A stretch of DNA of 64,000 bases. Origin: Bisporella sp. PMI_857 (Eukaryota > Ascomycota > Leotiomycetes > Helotiales > Helotiaceae). The stretch covers positions 806,001-870,000 of the forward strand of contig JAJSPD010000003.1 in assembly GCA_021307315.1 (NCBI GenBank), read 5' to 3'. A program made the translations under genes and the position numbers. A model generated the notes under the pieces. The model did no database searches. It had not been told where the DNA came from and was given only the letters and a program-made list of their open reading frames with translations. Shown in pieces: positions 1 through 13,303 of the stretch; within the stretch, counting starts at the first letter, position 1, and each line of letters starts with the position of its first letter.

Positions 1-565
1 CGCGCTCCAATAAGTCTGGCGCTGAACCAATGGGCCAAAGATCTTCATGCTCTCGGGAAACATTGAAGTGCATGGAAATCTTTCGGATATATGAGAATCA
101 TTGGAATATGTAGACCTAATTTGAAGCGATTGGCCCCCTGGTTCGTTTATATCAAGTACACAGATAAAAGATGATGAATACTTCCACGTGATTAGAACTT
201 GAAGCGGTTGGTCCTTGTTTCTCTAAGTTCAGAAACACATTTGAGTCAGCTCTGCTACATCGCAGGACAAACGTAGCTGCTTGTAACAGCCTGAACTGTT
301 CACAAGACGTCGTACCTTGCGCAAGTCCATTACGTGTACGTCATATTTGAAAATGATGAAATATGATTCGGAAGTCGGATGGTGGCGCATTCTCGCAACG
401 CCCTGATCAACATCATTGTGAGCCGAAGAGGGACAAGCCTCATTTACCCCTCCAAGCTGGAAGTCACTCACAAGATACTTCTCCCCCACCACCACTACTA
501 CAACCACCACCACCATCATCACCACCCACCAAATATATCTGTCTGCAGCTCTTAAAATCTCTTTC
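1..565. other. Upstream region of SER2 with a CCA-rich microsatellite
   Basis: No gene was recognised here. Just before the SER2 start, about 482-535, there is an interrupted CCA/CAC trinucleotide tract, probably in the 5' leader of the downstream gene. The open frames on both strands are short and low in complexity. Confidence 0.5.
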
Positions 566-1999
566 ATGATGGCTACTACCACAGCGTCAACCAGAGCCAG
601 CCGACCCAGCTTCGGCGCATCTATGCGTAGTGGATCTTATCTGCAAGAGCATCAGCAATACCGACCCCCTCATCAAGATGGACATCCCGGAATTGACAGC
701 ATAGTAGAAGGGCTTCAACGGGCGTCAGTATCCTCTCCGCCCACTAAGCGTATGGCAAGCTTCAACGGCATTCCATCGCCAAAGTCACCACCAAAGATCA
801 TTGACAGCGGGCTCAACCACACCTTGTCGCATGCTCATTGCCAGCCTCCCCCCGGAGCTGCCTCCGATCGATTGATTGCAACTTTGATATACAAGACTAC
901 CGCTCCACGGGCTGTGATCAGCGACTATTCGCCAGGACGCGCACCGTCTGGCAATGCGCCAACAGTGTCAACCACTATTCCGCCAAACCTGGCACCTGTC
1001 CGGACACTCTCCAACTTCCCTCTCGAGCCCCCAACACCAGACCCAGAGCCACTTGACCATCTTTATGGAAGTTATATCTCACCGCTGTGTTTGACTTCCT
1101 TCCTTCACCTCATTAGCTCTCTTCCATCCCGCCCAGGTTCCCAGACCCTCTCATCTTCCCACCGCTGTCTCAACAATCCCGAACACCCCACAGTCGTCGA
1201 GCTTTCACTCTCTCCAACACCCGACCCTACATATCTCTCACTTAATGAGTTGCGAAAGCACGAGCTTCTTTATCGCTTCGAGCGTGAATGGAACGTCGAT
1301 GTCATTCTACAAGCCGACACCGTGCTCCGTCGATATCCGCGGCTCGTGGTGTTCGACATGGACTCCACGCTCATTCAGCAAGAAGTAATTGACCTAATTG
1401 CTGCGTCCATAGGTGTTGAAGCTGAAGTATCTGCTATAACTGGGCGAGCAATGAACGGGGGGCTAGATTTCTCTGCATCCCTACGAGAACGGGTTAAGTT
1501 GCTTAAAGGGGTAGACGAAGATATCTTCACAAAATTGAGAACTGTCATTACGCCAACCAAAGGCGCCAGGGAATTGATCAAAGCATTAAAGAAGCTTGGT
1601 GTAAGGACTGCTGTTTTGTCGGGCGGGTTCATTCCCTTAACACAATGGCTGGCCGATGACCTCGGACTCGATTACGCATATGCAAACACCCTAGAGTCTG
1701 ACCCAACAACTGGGAAGCTCACAGGCGAGGTGCTAGGCTCAATTGTCAATGCAGAGAGAAAACGGGATCTCCTTCTCGAAATCGCCAGGAAAGAGAATGT
1801 AACATTAGAGCAAGTGGTCGCCATAGGCGATGGAGCGAACGACCTTCTCATGATGAAGGCGGCGGGTCTCGGGGTCGCATTTAATGCAAAGCCTGTCGTG
1901 CAGCTGGAAGCCCAAGCTCGTTTGAACGGCGGGACGCTACTGGATCTCTTACATGTGTTCGGCTTCACTTTAGAAGAGGTTCAAACATTGATCCAATGA
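566..1999 (+). CDS. SER2: Phosphoserine phosphatase (SerB/SER2 family)
   Basis: Hydrolyses O-phosphoserine to serine, the last step of the phosphorylated serine pathway in the cytosol. The 477-residue product is one uninterrupted exon. The C-terminal half is a HAD-family phosphatase. Motif I is DMDSTL, with the nucleophile and general acid Asp at residues 264 and 266. The motif II region is SGGF near residue 352, and the metal-binding motif is GDGAND at 421-426. The first ~240 residues are Ser/Pro-rich, fit the longer fungal versions and show no clear motif. The first ATG is immediately followed by a second one, so residue 1 or 2 could be the start. The gene is followed by about 600 bases of shared 3' region with a convergent minus-strand gene. 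The function is established for the family; the assignment rests on the three HAD motifs seen here. Confidence 0.93.
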   Translation: MMATTTASTRASRPSFGASMRSGSYLQEHQQYRPPHQDGHPGIDSIVEGLQRASVSSPPTKRMASFNGIPSPKSPPKIIDSGLNHTLSHAHCQPPPGAASDRLIATLIYKTTAPRAVISDYSPGRAPSGNAPTVSTTIPPNLAPVRTLSNFPLEPPTPDPEPLDHLYGSYISPLCLTSFLHLISSLPSRPGSQTLSSSHRCLNNPEHPTVVELSLSPTPDPTYLSLNELRKHELLYRFEREWNVDVILQADTVLRRYPRLVVFDMDSTLIQQEVIDLIAASIGVEAEVSAITGRAMNGGLDFSASLRERVKLLKGVDEDIFTKLRTVITPTKGARELIKALKKLGVRTAVLSGGFIPLTQWLADDLGLDYAYANTLESDPTTGKLTGEVLGSIVNAERKRDLLLEIARKENVTLEQVVAIGDGANDLLMMKAAGLGVAFNAKPVVQLEAQARLNGGTLLDLLHVFGFTLEEVQTLIQ

Positions 2000-2593
2000 T
2001 AACGGGGAAGGAAAAAAAGTAGATGCAGAAAAGGGACTCAAAAGCAATAGCGTGAGCCTATAAACATCTCTTACGTCCCCATGTCCTTAGAGTTCGGGTG
2101 TTCAAGAATATATGCACCAAAGGTAGAAATTTGGACAAGGTTGGCCTGGAGTTGGAGGAGTGTACCTAGGGACATAAAAGATATCCAGATGAGAGAAGCA
2201 ATATGAATACATGATTCACTTGATACCGACAAGATTTTTTATTTTGTTTCCTTCCACACTCACTCCGCCTGCTACCCCTATCTACCCTTGAATATGCTTT
2301 CAAAATTGTATTCTGGAATATTCTGACTGTGTCCAAGTATAATTCTCAGAAGTAAAACAAATATCATTGAAGGTTTAGTTATATTGCATCCATATCATAC
2401 ACAGTATGTACCCTATCATTGTCGTCCTGCGAAAAATAACGCCTTCCCTGATCTTTTTGAGAATATAGGTTGTACGCCAAAATTGGTGGCCGAAGCGACG
2501 GGCTCCCTCTTGTATATTCTGTACAGTCCAATGATGCCGTACGACTAGAATCTAAATGCAAAAACGCCGTACAGTGTCCTTCCCAGCAAAACA
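2000..2593. other. Convergent 3' intergenic region
   Basis: Lies between SER2 (+) and the low-complexity protein gene (-), so it should hold both 3' untranslated regions. It is AT-rich. No RNA gene, repeat or conserved frame was recognised. Confidence 0.5.
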
Positions 2594-4635
2594 TCACGTC
2601 TCTGGAGCCACTTGTTCCGATTCCTGGATCGTTTCGGCTACTGGGTCATTTAGTTGCTTCTCGAGACCGCCTAGAAGATCTGGAAAGCCATCATCCTCAT
2701 CACCCTCATCATCCGCAGTTGGTGCTGCAGTTTCTGGAATTGTTTCAACGGCTGCCACTTCAGGCGAGTCATGTTTAGTAGCCACAGCTTCTTCGGGGGG
2801 CGCTTCTACAACTTCTGAATTCGACGCATCCTCTGGTTCAGTGACCGAGGGTACTCCATCATTATCATTGCTCTCGCTTGCATTGTTTGACTCCTCGACG
2901 ATACCAAGTAACATTTCTTCCTCCTCTTTCTCCTCCTTAAGTAGCTCCGCTGCCGCAACAGTCTCAGCGACACCTGGCGCTGGTGGAGGAGTTGGAATAA
3001 TCGGTGGTTCTGTAGTCGCCATCTCGCTCTGCATTGTTTCATTGAGTACTTCGATTTCTGGAGCTGTAACATCAGACACTGGTTCTATAGGCTGAATACT
3101 GGGAGAAAGAGGGAGTTCGGTGGTAGCTGCATCGAATGGCGAAGTTGGAGTGGACGTTGTTAATGCCACATTTTTCAGTGGACTTCCTGCTTTGACTTCT
3201 AATTCTTCAACCTGTAGTAAGGGAGGAATCGCCACATCTTCAACCTGCTTAATTTCGCTTTCTGTTGTGGCTAGTATATCTGCTACTGGCGGAATATCAG
3301 ATGGAGCTGAAACATCCTGAGGTAGTTTGGAAGGCGACTTAGGATCAGCGGAGGTTTCTTGATCATCGTCCCCTTCCTCGCCATCATCACCCTCGTCATC
3401 AGAAGAATCATGTGCGGAACCATCAGCCATTTCTGTGTCCTCGCCATTAGCAGGATTAGAGTCTGCTCCATTTTCCTGTTGAATCTTTACACAACATTAG
3501 TGTTATGGCTTTCGAGCATACAGACATGACTTACTTCAGAATCTGCTCTACCATCAGACACGGAGCTTTGCGTGACGCCATCCACATCTACAACTTGAGG
3601 AGCACTTGTGGGACCTGGGGTAAGCTTTTGCTTTTTCTTTCCCCTCCCTGGTCCTTTCATTTTCCTCTTTGGTATTCTCTTCGGAGGAGTAGGTGTAAGG
3701 AGACCTTCGCCTAGAGAAGGCGCAGTTACAGCCGGTACAACTGTCTGTGAGATGACCTCTCCCTCTATTTTTTGACCTGGCTGAACCACCACATTCTGTA
3801 CATATTCATTTCCTGCCGCATCGATCCGCTTCACAGTCGCTTTTGTGATTGTTGGCCCAACATTTGTAGGCTTCGCAGCAACAGTCCTTAAATTTTTCCT
3901 TCGCGAGGCCAAGTATTCCACGTCCGGACCTTCCATATGTCTAGGTATCTGCTTCCATGCTTTCGCTGTGAATCCTTTATCTTTGGATTCATCATCTTTC
4001 TTCTCCGGCTTGTCGCCCGCAACAGCTTCCGGGTCAACTTCCTCTTCCTCCACCGGTGCCGTTCGTTTGTATATCCTCCCTGAGCGCGCAGCTCTCAGTA
4101 GATCCTGACTGTGTTGGGGAAGAAGGTGGGAGTCTTTAGGCATTCCATGTGGGAGCTCAACAGCCCAGATGTCATTTTGAGACGTGGTGCTTTCTTGAGT
4201 CGCTGGTGGAACTACTGCCACATAATCGCGCCGCCAGTGCCGTATTGGCAGGCCCTCATACATATCATGGTCAACATATCCTGTTCGATTCTGCCGTCTA
4301 TTTTGCGCCCGGTTATACTATATGATTGTCATTAGAATCTGATGTCATGGTCGTACAATTGAAGCATATTTCTTTAGAGGAAAGATCTTCCCCTAGCCCA
4401 AACCTAATATCATCCATGAAACCATATCGACGCTACATATAGCGATTTCTCATCAGACATTGCTGCAATGGTCAAACCATAGCAAATAAACATCAATTCT
4501 CTGATACGGACAAGGTCTGATGCGAACGCGCGAGATTGAATTGGATGGGAGGGGTATTCGAGTCATAGCGCTGGCTTTAACGCAAAACTGCGTTTTCCAC
4601 CCGAATAAAAGAATACTACTCACAGTTGGTGCCAT
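2594..4635 (-). CDS. Conserved-looking low-complexity protein, function unknown
   Basis: Three-exon model: 4635-4624 (encodes MAPT), 4317-3535 and 3475-2594, total 558 residues. Donors GTGAGT and GTAAGT, a CTAATGAC branch-like site and TAG/CAG acceptors support it, and all junctions are in phase 0. The alternative acceptor at 3484 adds three residues in frame. The N-terminal part has an Arg/Asn-rich run followed by YVDHDMYEGLPIRHWRR, which looks like a conserved core. The middle has a basic stretch rich in PKR and GKKK that resembles a nuclear localisation signal. The last ~290 residues are strongly acidic and Ser/Glu/Pro-rich, suggesting disorder. I do not recognise the family. A nuclear or chromatin role would fit the basic/acidic layout but is only inference. 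The first intron (306 bases) is long for this genome and is the weakest part of the model. Confidence 0.6.
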
Positions 4636-4739
4636 GATGCGCGCCTTTCCATCGAGTGGTTTATCAACGTTGCCATCTAGCCAAAAGTTGACGCGACATT
4701 CGAGTAGAGTTTACATTATCGGCGATATGTAAATCCGTA

Positions 4740-5090
4740 CCGAGCAAGGTTCCGCATTGAGCTCCTGTGTCAGCAACCCAGAGGTTCATAGTGAAATGTA
4801 AACTTTGGAATTAAAAGAATTAAAACATAAAAAGATATTTAATAAGAGGCACAATATTAACTTACATCTCAAGAAGGCAAGCGGCACAGGATTCTGGACC
4901 TTCGCCCCAAAACGCCATGCAACGCCCGCCCAGAAGAAGCGCTGCGGTTGGAGGCGATTCATCTTGTAAGTAAAGAGATCTAGTTATGATAGAGTATACT
5001 AAGACAAGCCTGAAAGGATTTTTGAGCTGGTATACCTCAAAAAAGGGTGGCCTGTGGCAAAAAGAATGATAGTAACCGCAGGCCATCGAG
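4740..5090 (-). CDS. Possible small spliced gene, unresolved
   Basis: This stretch between two real genes has coding-like hints but no model that I could close. Reading the minus strand, an ATG lies at 5086. A GTATAC donor and a TTACAAG acceptor could flank an intron, and a strong GTAAGT donor (about 4866) with a CTGACACAG branch/acceptor could flank another. The middle segment reads either as a Cys-containing frame (GGRCMAFWGEGPESC) or as MNRLQPQRFFWAGVAWRF in a different frame. The splice phases do not agree with either. It may be a small mitochondrial-type protein, a non-coding spliced transcript, or chance. Confidence 0.18.
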
Positions 5091-5440
5091 ATTAGTTCGC
5101 TTCGTCACTTGAAAATGTTGGAACATGAAATGACCTTTTAATAATACTCAAAACGCTTATCGGAGAGTGGTGTACAATGACCAATTGGGCATCTATGTGA
5201 AACTCCGCGAATATCAACGCCCGTCTTCCTTGTGTACATTATCATACAAGTGGATGCTCATTCCGCTAGGCTCAGAAATATACAAATCATCTTATTTATT
5301 ATGGAGAGCCGAGGTGTCCGTAGTTCAGTCCCAACTGCAACATATCAGTATCTCATATCTAGCATATTCGAATGCTTACTCACCCTGTGTCCTTCTGCCG
5401 TACTATATCATTCCTTTGTCCTCCCTGCTTGCCCTAACGT

Positions 5441-6008
5441 TTAATCAGCACAGCGATGGGACATATCATGTAGTACACATACTGATTTTCCGCCTTCCAC
5501 CACCAATCTGTCCAATTGATAGAACTGGCTAACGACGGTTTGTCTCTGTTGAAAACCATCAGCATAGTGCTCTCTAAGTGCTTCTTCTCCCCTGTCACAT
5601 TGATTCGGTTTCCGTGTAGAGGTATCATGCATAGTTCTCATTACTATGAGCGACGCCTTCTTAGTTCCGACGTACCTTCATACTTTGGAGCTCTTTTAAG
5701 CCCTTCTGTATTAGCTCCTGAATCTTCCTCGCGTCCTGCACATCCTTATGTTCCCTGAAAGCATCCCTTGTCCTTCGTTTGGCATATTCTCTAAAGTTGT
5801 ATGCTGCAAACTGTTCGCCCTGCCGCAATAACTGTCGATACTACGAAAGGTCAGTATGAGTCTCACGCTCAGTATTTAGTTTTCTGGTAGACGGTAATGT
5901 GATAATAATGAGTGGCGGAATAGAAAAAAAAACAAGAAGGGGAAGAAATCATACCAACGACCTTGCCTGTTGGGCTGAATCGCCTTTCAAACTATTGACC
6001 ACCGACAT
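5441..6008 (-). CDS. ISD11: ISD11/LYRM4 iron-sulfur cluster biogenesis factor
   Basis: Small mitochondrial LYR protein that binds and stabilises the cysteine desulfurase NFS1 for Fe-S cluster assembly. Rebuilt from three exons, 6008-5955, 5840-5676 and 5545-5441, giving 107 residues with all junctions in phase 0. Exon 1 ends in SL and exon 2 begins YRQLLR, so the diagnostic LYR motif spans the first splice junction. It is followed by a [17 protein letters not shown] segment typical of ISD11, and exon 3 carries [17 protein letters not shown], also characteristic. Its length is close to the ~95-110 residues usual for the family. The exact C-terminus is uncertain, because a GTATGT after GGKS could be another donor. 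The start lies 789 bases from the divergent MET3 start, so the two sulfur-related genes share one intergenic promoter region. Confidence 0.9.
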
Positions 6009-6167
6009 AGTAATAAGCTTTGTATGAGGAGTGCGGCCAGCAAGAGATGCAGATGCTCATTTGATGCTGCGGTCACCAAAAAATGCCCTTTGGAACGGAC
6101 TCAACTATCCCCAAGAGGAACTAGCGTCGGCCTATGCTAGCTCCGTCTTTCGATCAAAGATCTAATC

Positions 6168-6206
6168 TTATCTCTTCTTATCTTATCGGCTTATCGAGAA
6201 CGATAA
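6168..6206. promoter_or_regulatory. Cluster of five GATA cores between ISD11 and MET3
   Basis: TTATC occurs at 6168-6172, 6178-6182, 6183-6187 and 6191-6195, and GATAA at 6202-6206. These are GATA-factor core sites packed into about 40 bases. GATA factors control nitrogen, iron and light responses in fungi. Use of this cluster, and by which gene, is inference. Confidence 0.35.
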
Positions 6207-6797
6207 ACAAGATTTTGATTTTTCTTCATAAAGGCATAATGTTTCCTCTGAAGCACAAATTCACTGACAGCAGTCTGTCATACAGTACAGTACCGCAATT
6301 ATAGTCTTTTTCGAGATAGAATCTCGGGAAAAGCCGCTCAGCATTCAGTGTGAGCCTCCTGACATTACTTGTATGACTTCAGCCTCTTACCCCCAATTTC
6401 CCATTATCCCTTTGTCTTTGAACAATGCTTGGCGACAGCCGCATCCGTGAATGAGCACGTTGACCCGGATCTTTCATCATCGCCATCCAGTGGGAATTGC
6501 CTCTCAATGCCGTCATTGTTTGCCATCAAGCCTCTTAGAATGGGGGTCCCACTCTCTCAGCCTTCTGTTTGGTGTGCCAATGCAGAGGACAAGGCTTTTG
6601 GTCAGCCTCTGGATTGCGTGCTCAAGGCTAAACTTCTAAGAGCGGTATTTTCTCGGACATGTTACCTATGCTGCGCGGAAATACTATCACAGGGCTAGAA
6701 AATCATTTTTTTTCATACTCTCCAACCCTTCAATTGACTTCTTTCTCCTTTTCCTTGTACTTCCCATCTCAGATTTAGAAATAATCAACCCATAATC

Positions 6798-8818
<2,021 letters not shown>

Positions 8819-10636
8819 GGGAAGTAAGGTTTTGCAGCATCTGAAGGGATTGGCGTTACTGAATAAAAAGCCCACGGTCCAAGCACTTTCACGGATGGCA
8901 TAGGAGGGTTAGACGATATATAATCGCACATACACTTTCTAGAATAGAGAGCGTGAATTCAGCCCAGTACTGTGCAGTGACTTCTTCAACCAATTCAAAG
9001 TTGATCGTGACGCCCATAAGTTCTTGAGAATTAGCCCAAATATTCGAGTAGCTCATGTACTTGCGAATCACATGATAAGCCTAATTATGGTGTCACATAA
9101 ATCATACCAATTCTGTCTCCATAATGTTTAATCCGCATTGAGGCCCATCATCACGATCAAGCACAAGCTAAAGATGCAAATTGAATGTTACTCGTGGGCA
9201 CCTTGAGCACACATTTCGGGTGCATTATTGACCTTAATATTTGTAGCCTATAGACCTCTCGGTGTCCCGTCTCCTTCACACTTAAAGACGCTTTGTAACT
9301 CATAAGATTCTTTTCTTGTTGTCACCTATGGTCCAGTATCCTGCCGAAGAAAACAGATGAGAGTTCGATTCTGAAGAATATGCCGAGGATATTCTGAGTC
9401 AGAATTAAGAATCTAGATTCTAGAATGTAAAAGTTTCTTTTTTGGAGTATATAAGCAGTTGTACCTGTTTCAGCTATCAAAGTAGACAATTAGCGCGAGA
9501 GAATTTCGTAAGATTGGGAATTTGCGGTTGATTTTTTGATACTAACTAACCATAACCCTGATTAGAATAACAGGGTACCGCATTAATCGCCCCAAGCCGC
9601 AAAAGCATTACGTAGCTTTTCAATATATCATGGGGTATTATCCCACGGAGGGTGATCCATGCCTACTCCGGTAACATGTACGGTGCAGACACACCTCCAC
9701 CTCCATGTGGGTTTTTTTGAATATCTCCCACGGGCTCTGAAATATACCTTGATGTGGCAAGCATACCGTCTAGAGACGTAGAGGTATGTCGAAGTAAGAG
9801 TTAGATTATTGACTCAAAGATGAATCTACTTCGAGTAGCGTAGATCGAGGCGACATTGACAAGATGGTGACGGCACAGTTTAATATCCTGGAATTTGTAA
9901 TAATATTTTGGAATATCAATCTCACGATACGAGGGAGATCTCGACTGATCATTATGTATTTTGGGGCTGGGTAAATACGAGTATGATAGCTTGTTTACGA
10001 GGCCCGGATCCATGAGAAAGTTATTATATTTCCTCTATCAGGCTTAGCTACAGAGCAAAAATGAAATTGCTGTTCCATAATTTATCCTGGGAGTCACCGA
10101 AGATTTGTTAATTTTGTAATTGGATTTTCTTGTTCTACTCAGGTAAGCCTCCTGTAGTTGAGGTTAGATATCCGCACAATGATTCGTTGTGCATGGCTTT
10201 TGATTTTAAATAAATTCATATCTTCGACATACCGTGCTTTAGAGAATGGAAGGAGCTGGAATTGGCTATATTGGCATCGAGCATTAGTGGCCTGCTGAGG
10301 CAGATAATGAAACTAGACATGTAGCAGAGCAGAAATGGATTCGACATCATTAGATTGTTGGTATGTGAAAGGCTCGATCCGCCAAGAGCATGCAAATACC
10401 TCTGTTCCATGTTCGCTGTCAGTCCGATGACAGGCGTGAATGAAATAACAGATACATGGGCGAAAATTGCCAGAGTGCATGTTCTAAGGCAGGGTAGAAA
10501 TTCTAAAATCTTGAGATTCCGAGAACAGCCATGCTCTTCTTCTATTTGTGTGTACGGGAGCATATATAGAATACACTATTTAGAGAGTATTAAAAGGGAC
10601 TATGCTGACATCTATTCAATATCTCCAAACGATAGC
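8819..10636. other. Gene-free AT-rich stretch
   Basis: About 1.8 kb with no convincing frame on either strand. Two short minus-strand frames (around 9801-10013 and 10216-10563) show no splice context or recognisable family. No RNA gene, inverted repeat or transposon end was noticed. Confidence 0.5.
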
Positions 10637-12705
10637 CTATATCCGTCTGCTACCCACTGTATTAGACCATAACCACTTAGAGTTTAGGTCATGAATTTTT
10701 GAAACCCATAAATACTGGCTCAATCGATGTTTCAGTTCCTGCAGGTCACGAATTCCAGCATGTTCAGGTGAAGCAAACTCTGTGAATGCCGCTAACAACC
10801 AGTCTTTTGTTTCAGATTCAATATACATCATCACGCTAGCCAACAGATACATCGCCCAGAGATGAAACTCAATAGGCCATATAAACCGCCACGATTTAGG
10901 CTGTGAATCAAGAGTTCCATCTGGACATGTCAAATAGAGAAGAGTAGTTCGGAATTTGTTACCGATATCATGGCCGATATATGCTGACGGCGCACGCTCG
11001 TTGAGGATAGTCATCGTGTACAGGATAAGGATGACACGGCAAAACTCGAAAGCACGCTGATTAATATCTGCATCGGGTTTTGCTGGATAATTGGTCGACA
11101 CGAGAGTATATTGCACGCTGGTTAGCAAATAGCGAACTCGTGCCGCTTGTTTCGGAGTAGGCTTCGTCTTCTGAGGGACAATACTATCGGTCTGACTACT
11201 CTCGGTTCCAGCAGCGAAGAGTCCTGCACCACCCCAAAATTGCATGGCATCTTCAAGTTGATGGATACAGCTGCGAAGAGTATTATCCAGGTTGATGATC
11301 CTATGAACTGTGTTGAGTCCCTCGCTATGGAAAGGTCTATCACAAGGAAGTTCGCAGAGTAGAGGATAAGGATTGCTGAAATATGGCAATTGGGCAGAGT
11401 CGAGCGAGCCATAGAGGTCAGCGCTAGGTCCAATCAGATCGAATATCTTGAATAACTTTAAAGCACCTTCCATGCCACGCGCCATGATTACTTACCGATA
11501 CAGTTTATGGAGCACCAACGGCTCCGAAATAAGACTCTCGATTCCTCCGTGAAGCTTCAAAACCTGCTGTAAGCCTTGCATATGAACCTGCCAGTGATCA
11601 TGGTGACCTGCACCTTTCTGTACACATTAATTAGATGGTAGGAGTAAAGAAGGTATAGTAAGGCATTCCTTTACATACTTCAAGGAGAGCGATTGTTGCA
11701 ATGACAGTAAGGGTCCCGATGGAGACAACATCCTTTTCTTCCTCAAGTCGATGATTAATGATTGAAATAGCTGCTTGCAAATGCGTCAATGCTCTCGAAC
11801 CATCTCTAACCGATTTGTAGCTAGAGATGTAAGCCTCGGCGCATCCAATCAGGGAATGGATATATGCAGAATCTCGGAACGCCAAAGGCATCCTTTAGAC
11901 TAATTAGCTATTAATGAATGGATATTTGAAGATTCACGGCCAAGAGCCAAGAGAAAGGCGCTTCTCATTGACTATGAGATGCAGCTCTTAGACAGATTTG
12001 ACTTCACAGAATTCTTGCGACCATAAAGCAAGATAGCTTACCAGTACTCTGCAATAGGATTGTATCCTGCCATTTCTTCTAACGAATAAAAATGCTTCCA
12101 CGTGGTAGTGACAACTTGCATTGAGCCGTGTCAGTAGTTTCCATCTGATTCAAAAAAGGGTTAAGAGAATTATGGGACATACAATATCGAAGAAGATCAT
12201 GCATATATGGCTCCATCTTGATGGGCGCTTTATCGAACGGATCCACGCCTTGAATCTGATGTAGATTGAGCTTAAGGCTTGATTCTGAGAGCTCGTGCTC
12301 AAACTCCTTGCTATAAACACCCCTTTCATTCTTAGAAGTAGCAGGCAAATATTGGCTCTCCTTTCTCCGGACATGCCTGCGGATAGCTAGTCGTGAAGAC
12401 TCATCGATGTCTTTGGAATTGGTGGAGACATTTACGAACTCAAATTTCAAAGACACAGGCCGTGTCCTAACACTAGGTTGAAGCTTGCTCTTCACAACGC
12501 CTGTTTAAAGCCTGTGAGAAGCTGTGTAGTTGAAAGGTGTTGTAACTACAGGTAAGAACTTACTTCCCTTGGGCCGACCTCTTTTCCAAGGTCCAGGTAC
12601 CTTTACTGAACTATCGTTGTAACGAAACAATGTTGAACGAGCATCAATAGCTTCCTCTACATTCCCATTGAGCGAGAAAACTACCATGTTTGGAGTGGGA
12701 CCCAT
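10637..12705 (-). CDS. Fungal-specific transcription factor-like protein with AT-hook
   Basis: Six exons: 12705-12564, 12500-12183, 12114-12042, 11892-11679, 11617-11496 and 11423-10637. They total 1656 bases, or 551 residues, and all phases agree. Near residues 36-47 there is an AT-hook-like GPWKRGRPKGS, with no Zn2Cys6 cluster. A section containing FEFVNVS, RRHVRRKE and DPFDKAPI follows. Next come YNPIAEYWMPLAFRDSAYIHS, GAGHHDHWQVHMQGLQQVL, KLHGGIESL and RADLYGSLDS. These blocks are typical of the large fungal regulator-like family often annotated as Fungal_trans_2 or tachykinin-family protein, whose targets are mostly unknown. It is divergent from a short-chain dehydrogenase gene (599 bases between start codons). 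That arrangement suggests, but does not show, local control of the neighbour. Confidence 0.8.
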
Positions 12706-13303
12706 GATGCTCAACGCACCCTTATGTTGACATGTTCTCAAGGAATGCAAACAAGGGAAAAAAGATAAAACTTATTCATCTATTTTATCTTTAGCTTAGT
12801 TTCGAACCATTCCGATTATCAACCAATGATCGGGCCACTCATTGACTTTGACAGTTAGATCAACAGCATAATGTAAATGCCAAGCCGTGGGAGCCAGAAG
12901 TGGTCAGTAAGAAATGAATCCAAAATAGGAAAGGCGTCTGCCTGAAGCGTAATGATTGGATGTAGTGGAGACCCCCAGCACTTCATCAACCTTTTCAAAT
13001 GTCCGATGCATCATAAGAATCCTCAAGACTTCAGAATGAATATAGGAGGTAAGATCTTATATCCAGATAACTCCGTCCGACTAAGTTATGCTTATGCTGG
13101 ATGTAGCAAGCAATACTTAACAATTCAACCAAATTTAGAATAATCATCATGAAAGGCAACACTTCCATTATTACTTGAGGTGAATAGTAGGTAGTATAAG
13201 TATCTATGTTCTTTCTTTTTCCCTTTCAGATTCCAATAACTTCACTCTCTTATCTCTTTACATCATACATATTTTCTCTTCATAATAAGGAGGTACTCTA
13301 AAA
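12706..13303. promoter_or_regulatory. Divergent promoter region, transcription factor / dehydrogenase
   Basis: About 600 bases between the starts of a regulator-like gene (-) and an SDR gene (+). Just 5' of the SDR start there are CT-rich tracts (about 13210-13260), common in front of fungal start sites. No specific operator could be recognised. Confidence 0.4.

Noticed and set aside
6369..6698. 109-codon frame just upstream of MET3
   Set aside because: It lies in the MET3 promoter/leader, is Ser/Cys-rich with no motif, and is probably chance.
9420..9560. A replication origin or centromere-like AT-rich element
   Set aside because: AT-richness alone is common between genes in this window and no specific motif supports it.
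12505..12750. A Zn2Cys6 cluster at the start of the transcription factor
   Set aside because: The Cys residues there (CLHSLRTC) do not fit the six-Cys spacing, and the frame before them is closed by a stop; an AT-hook is the only DNA-binding-like motif.
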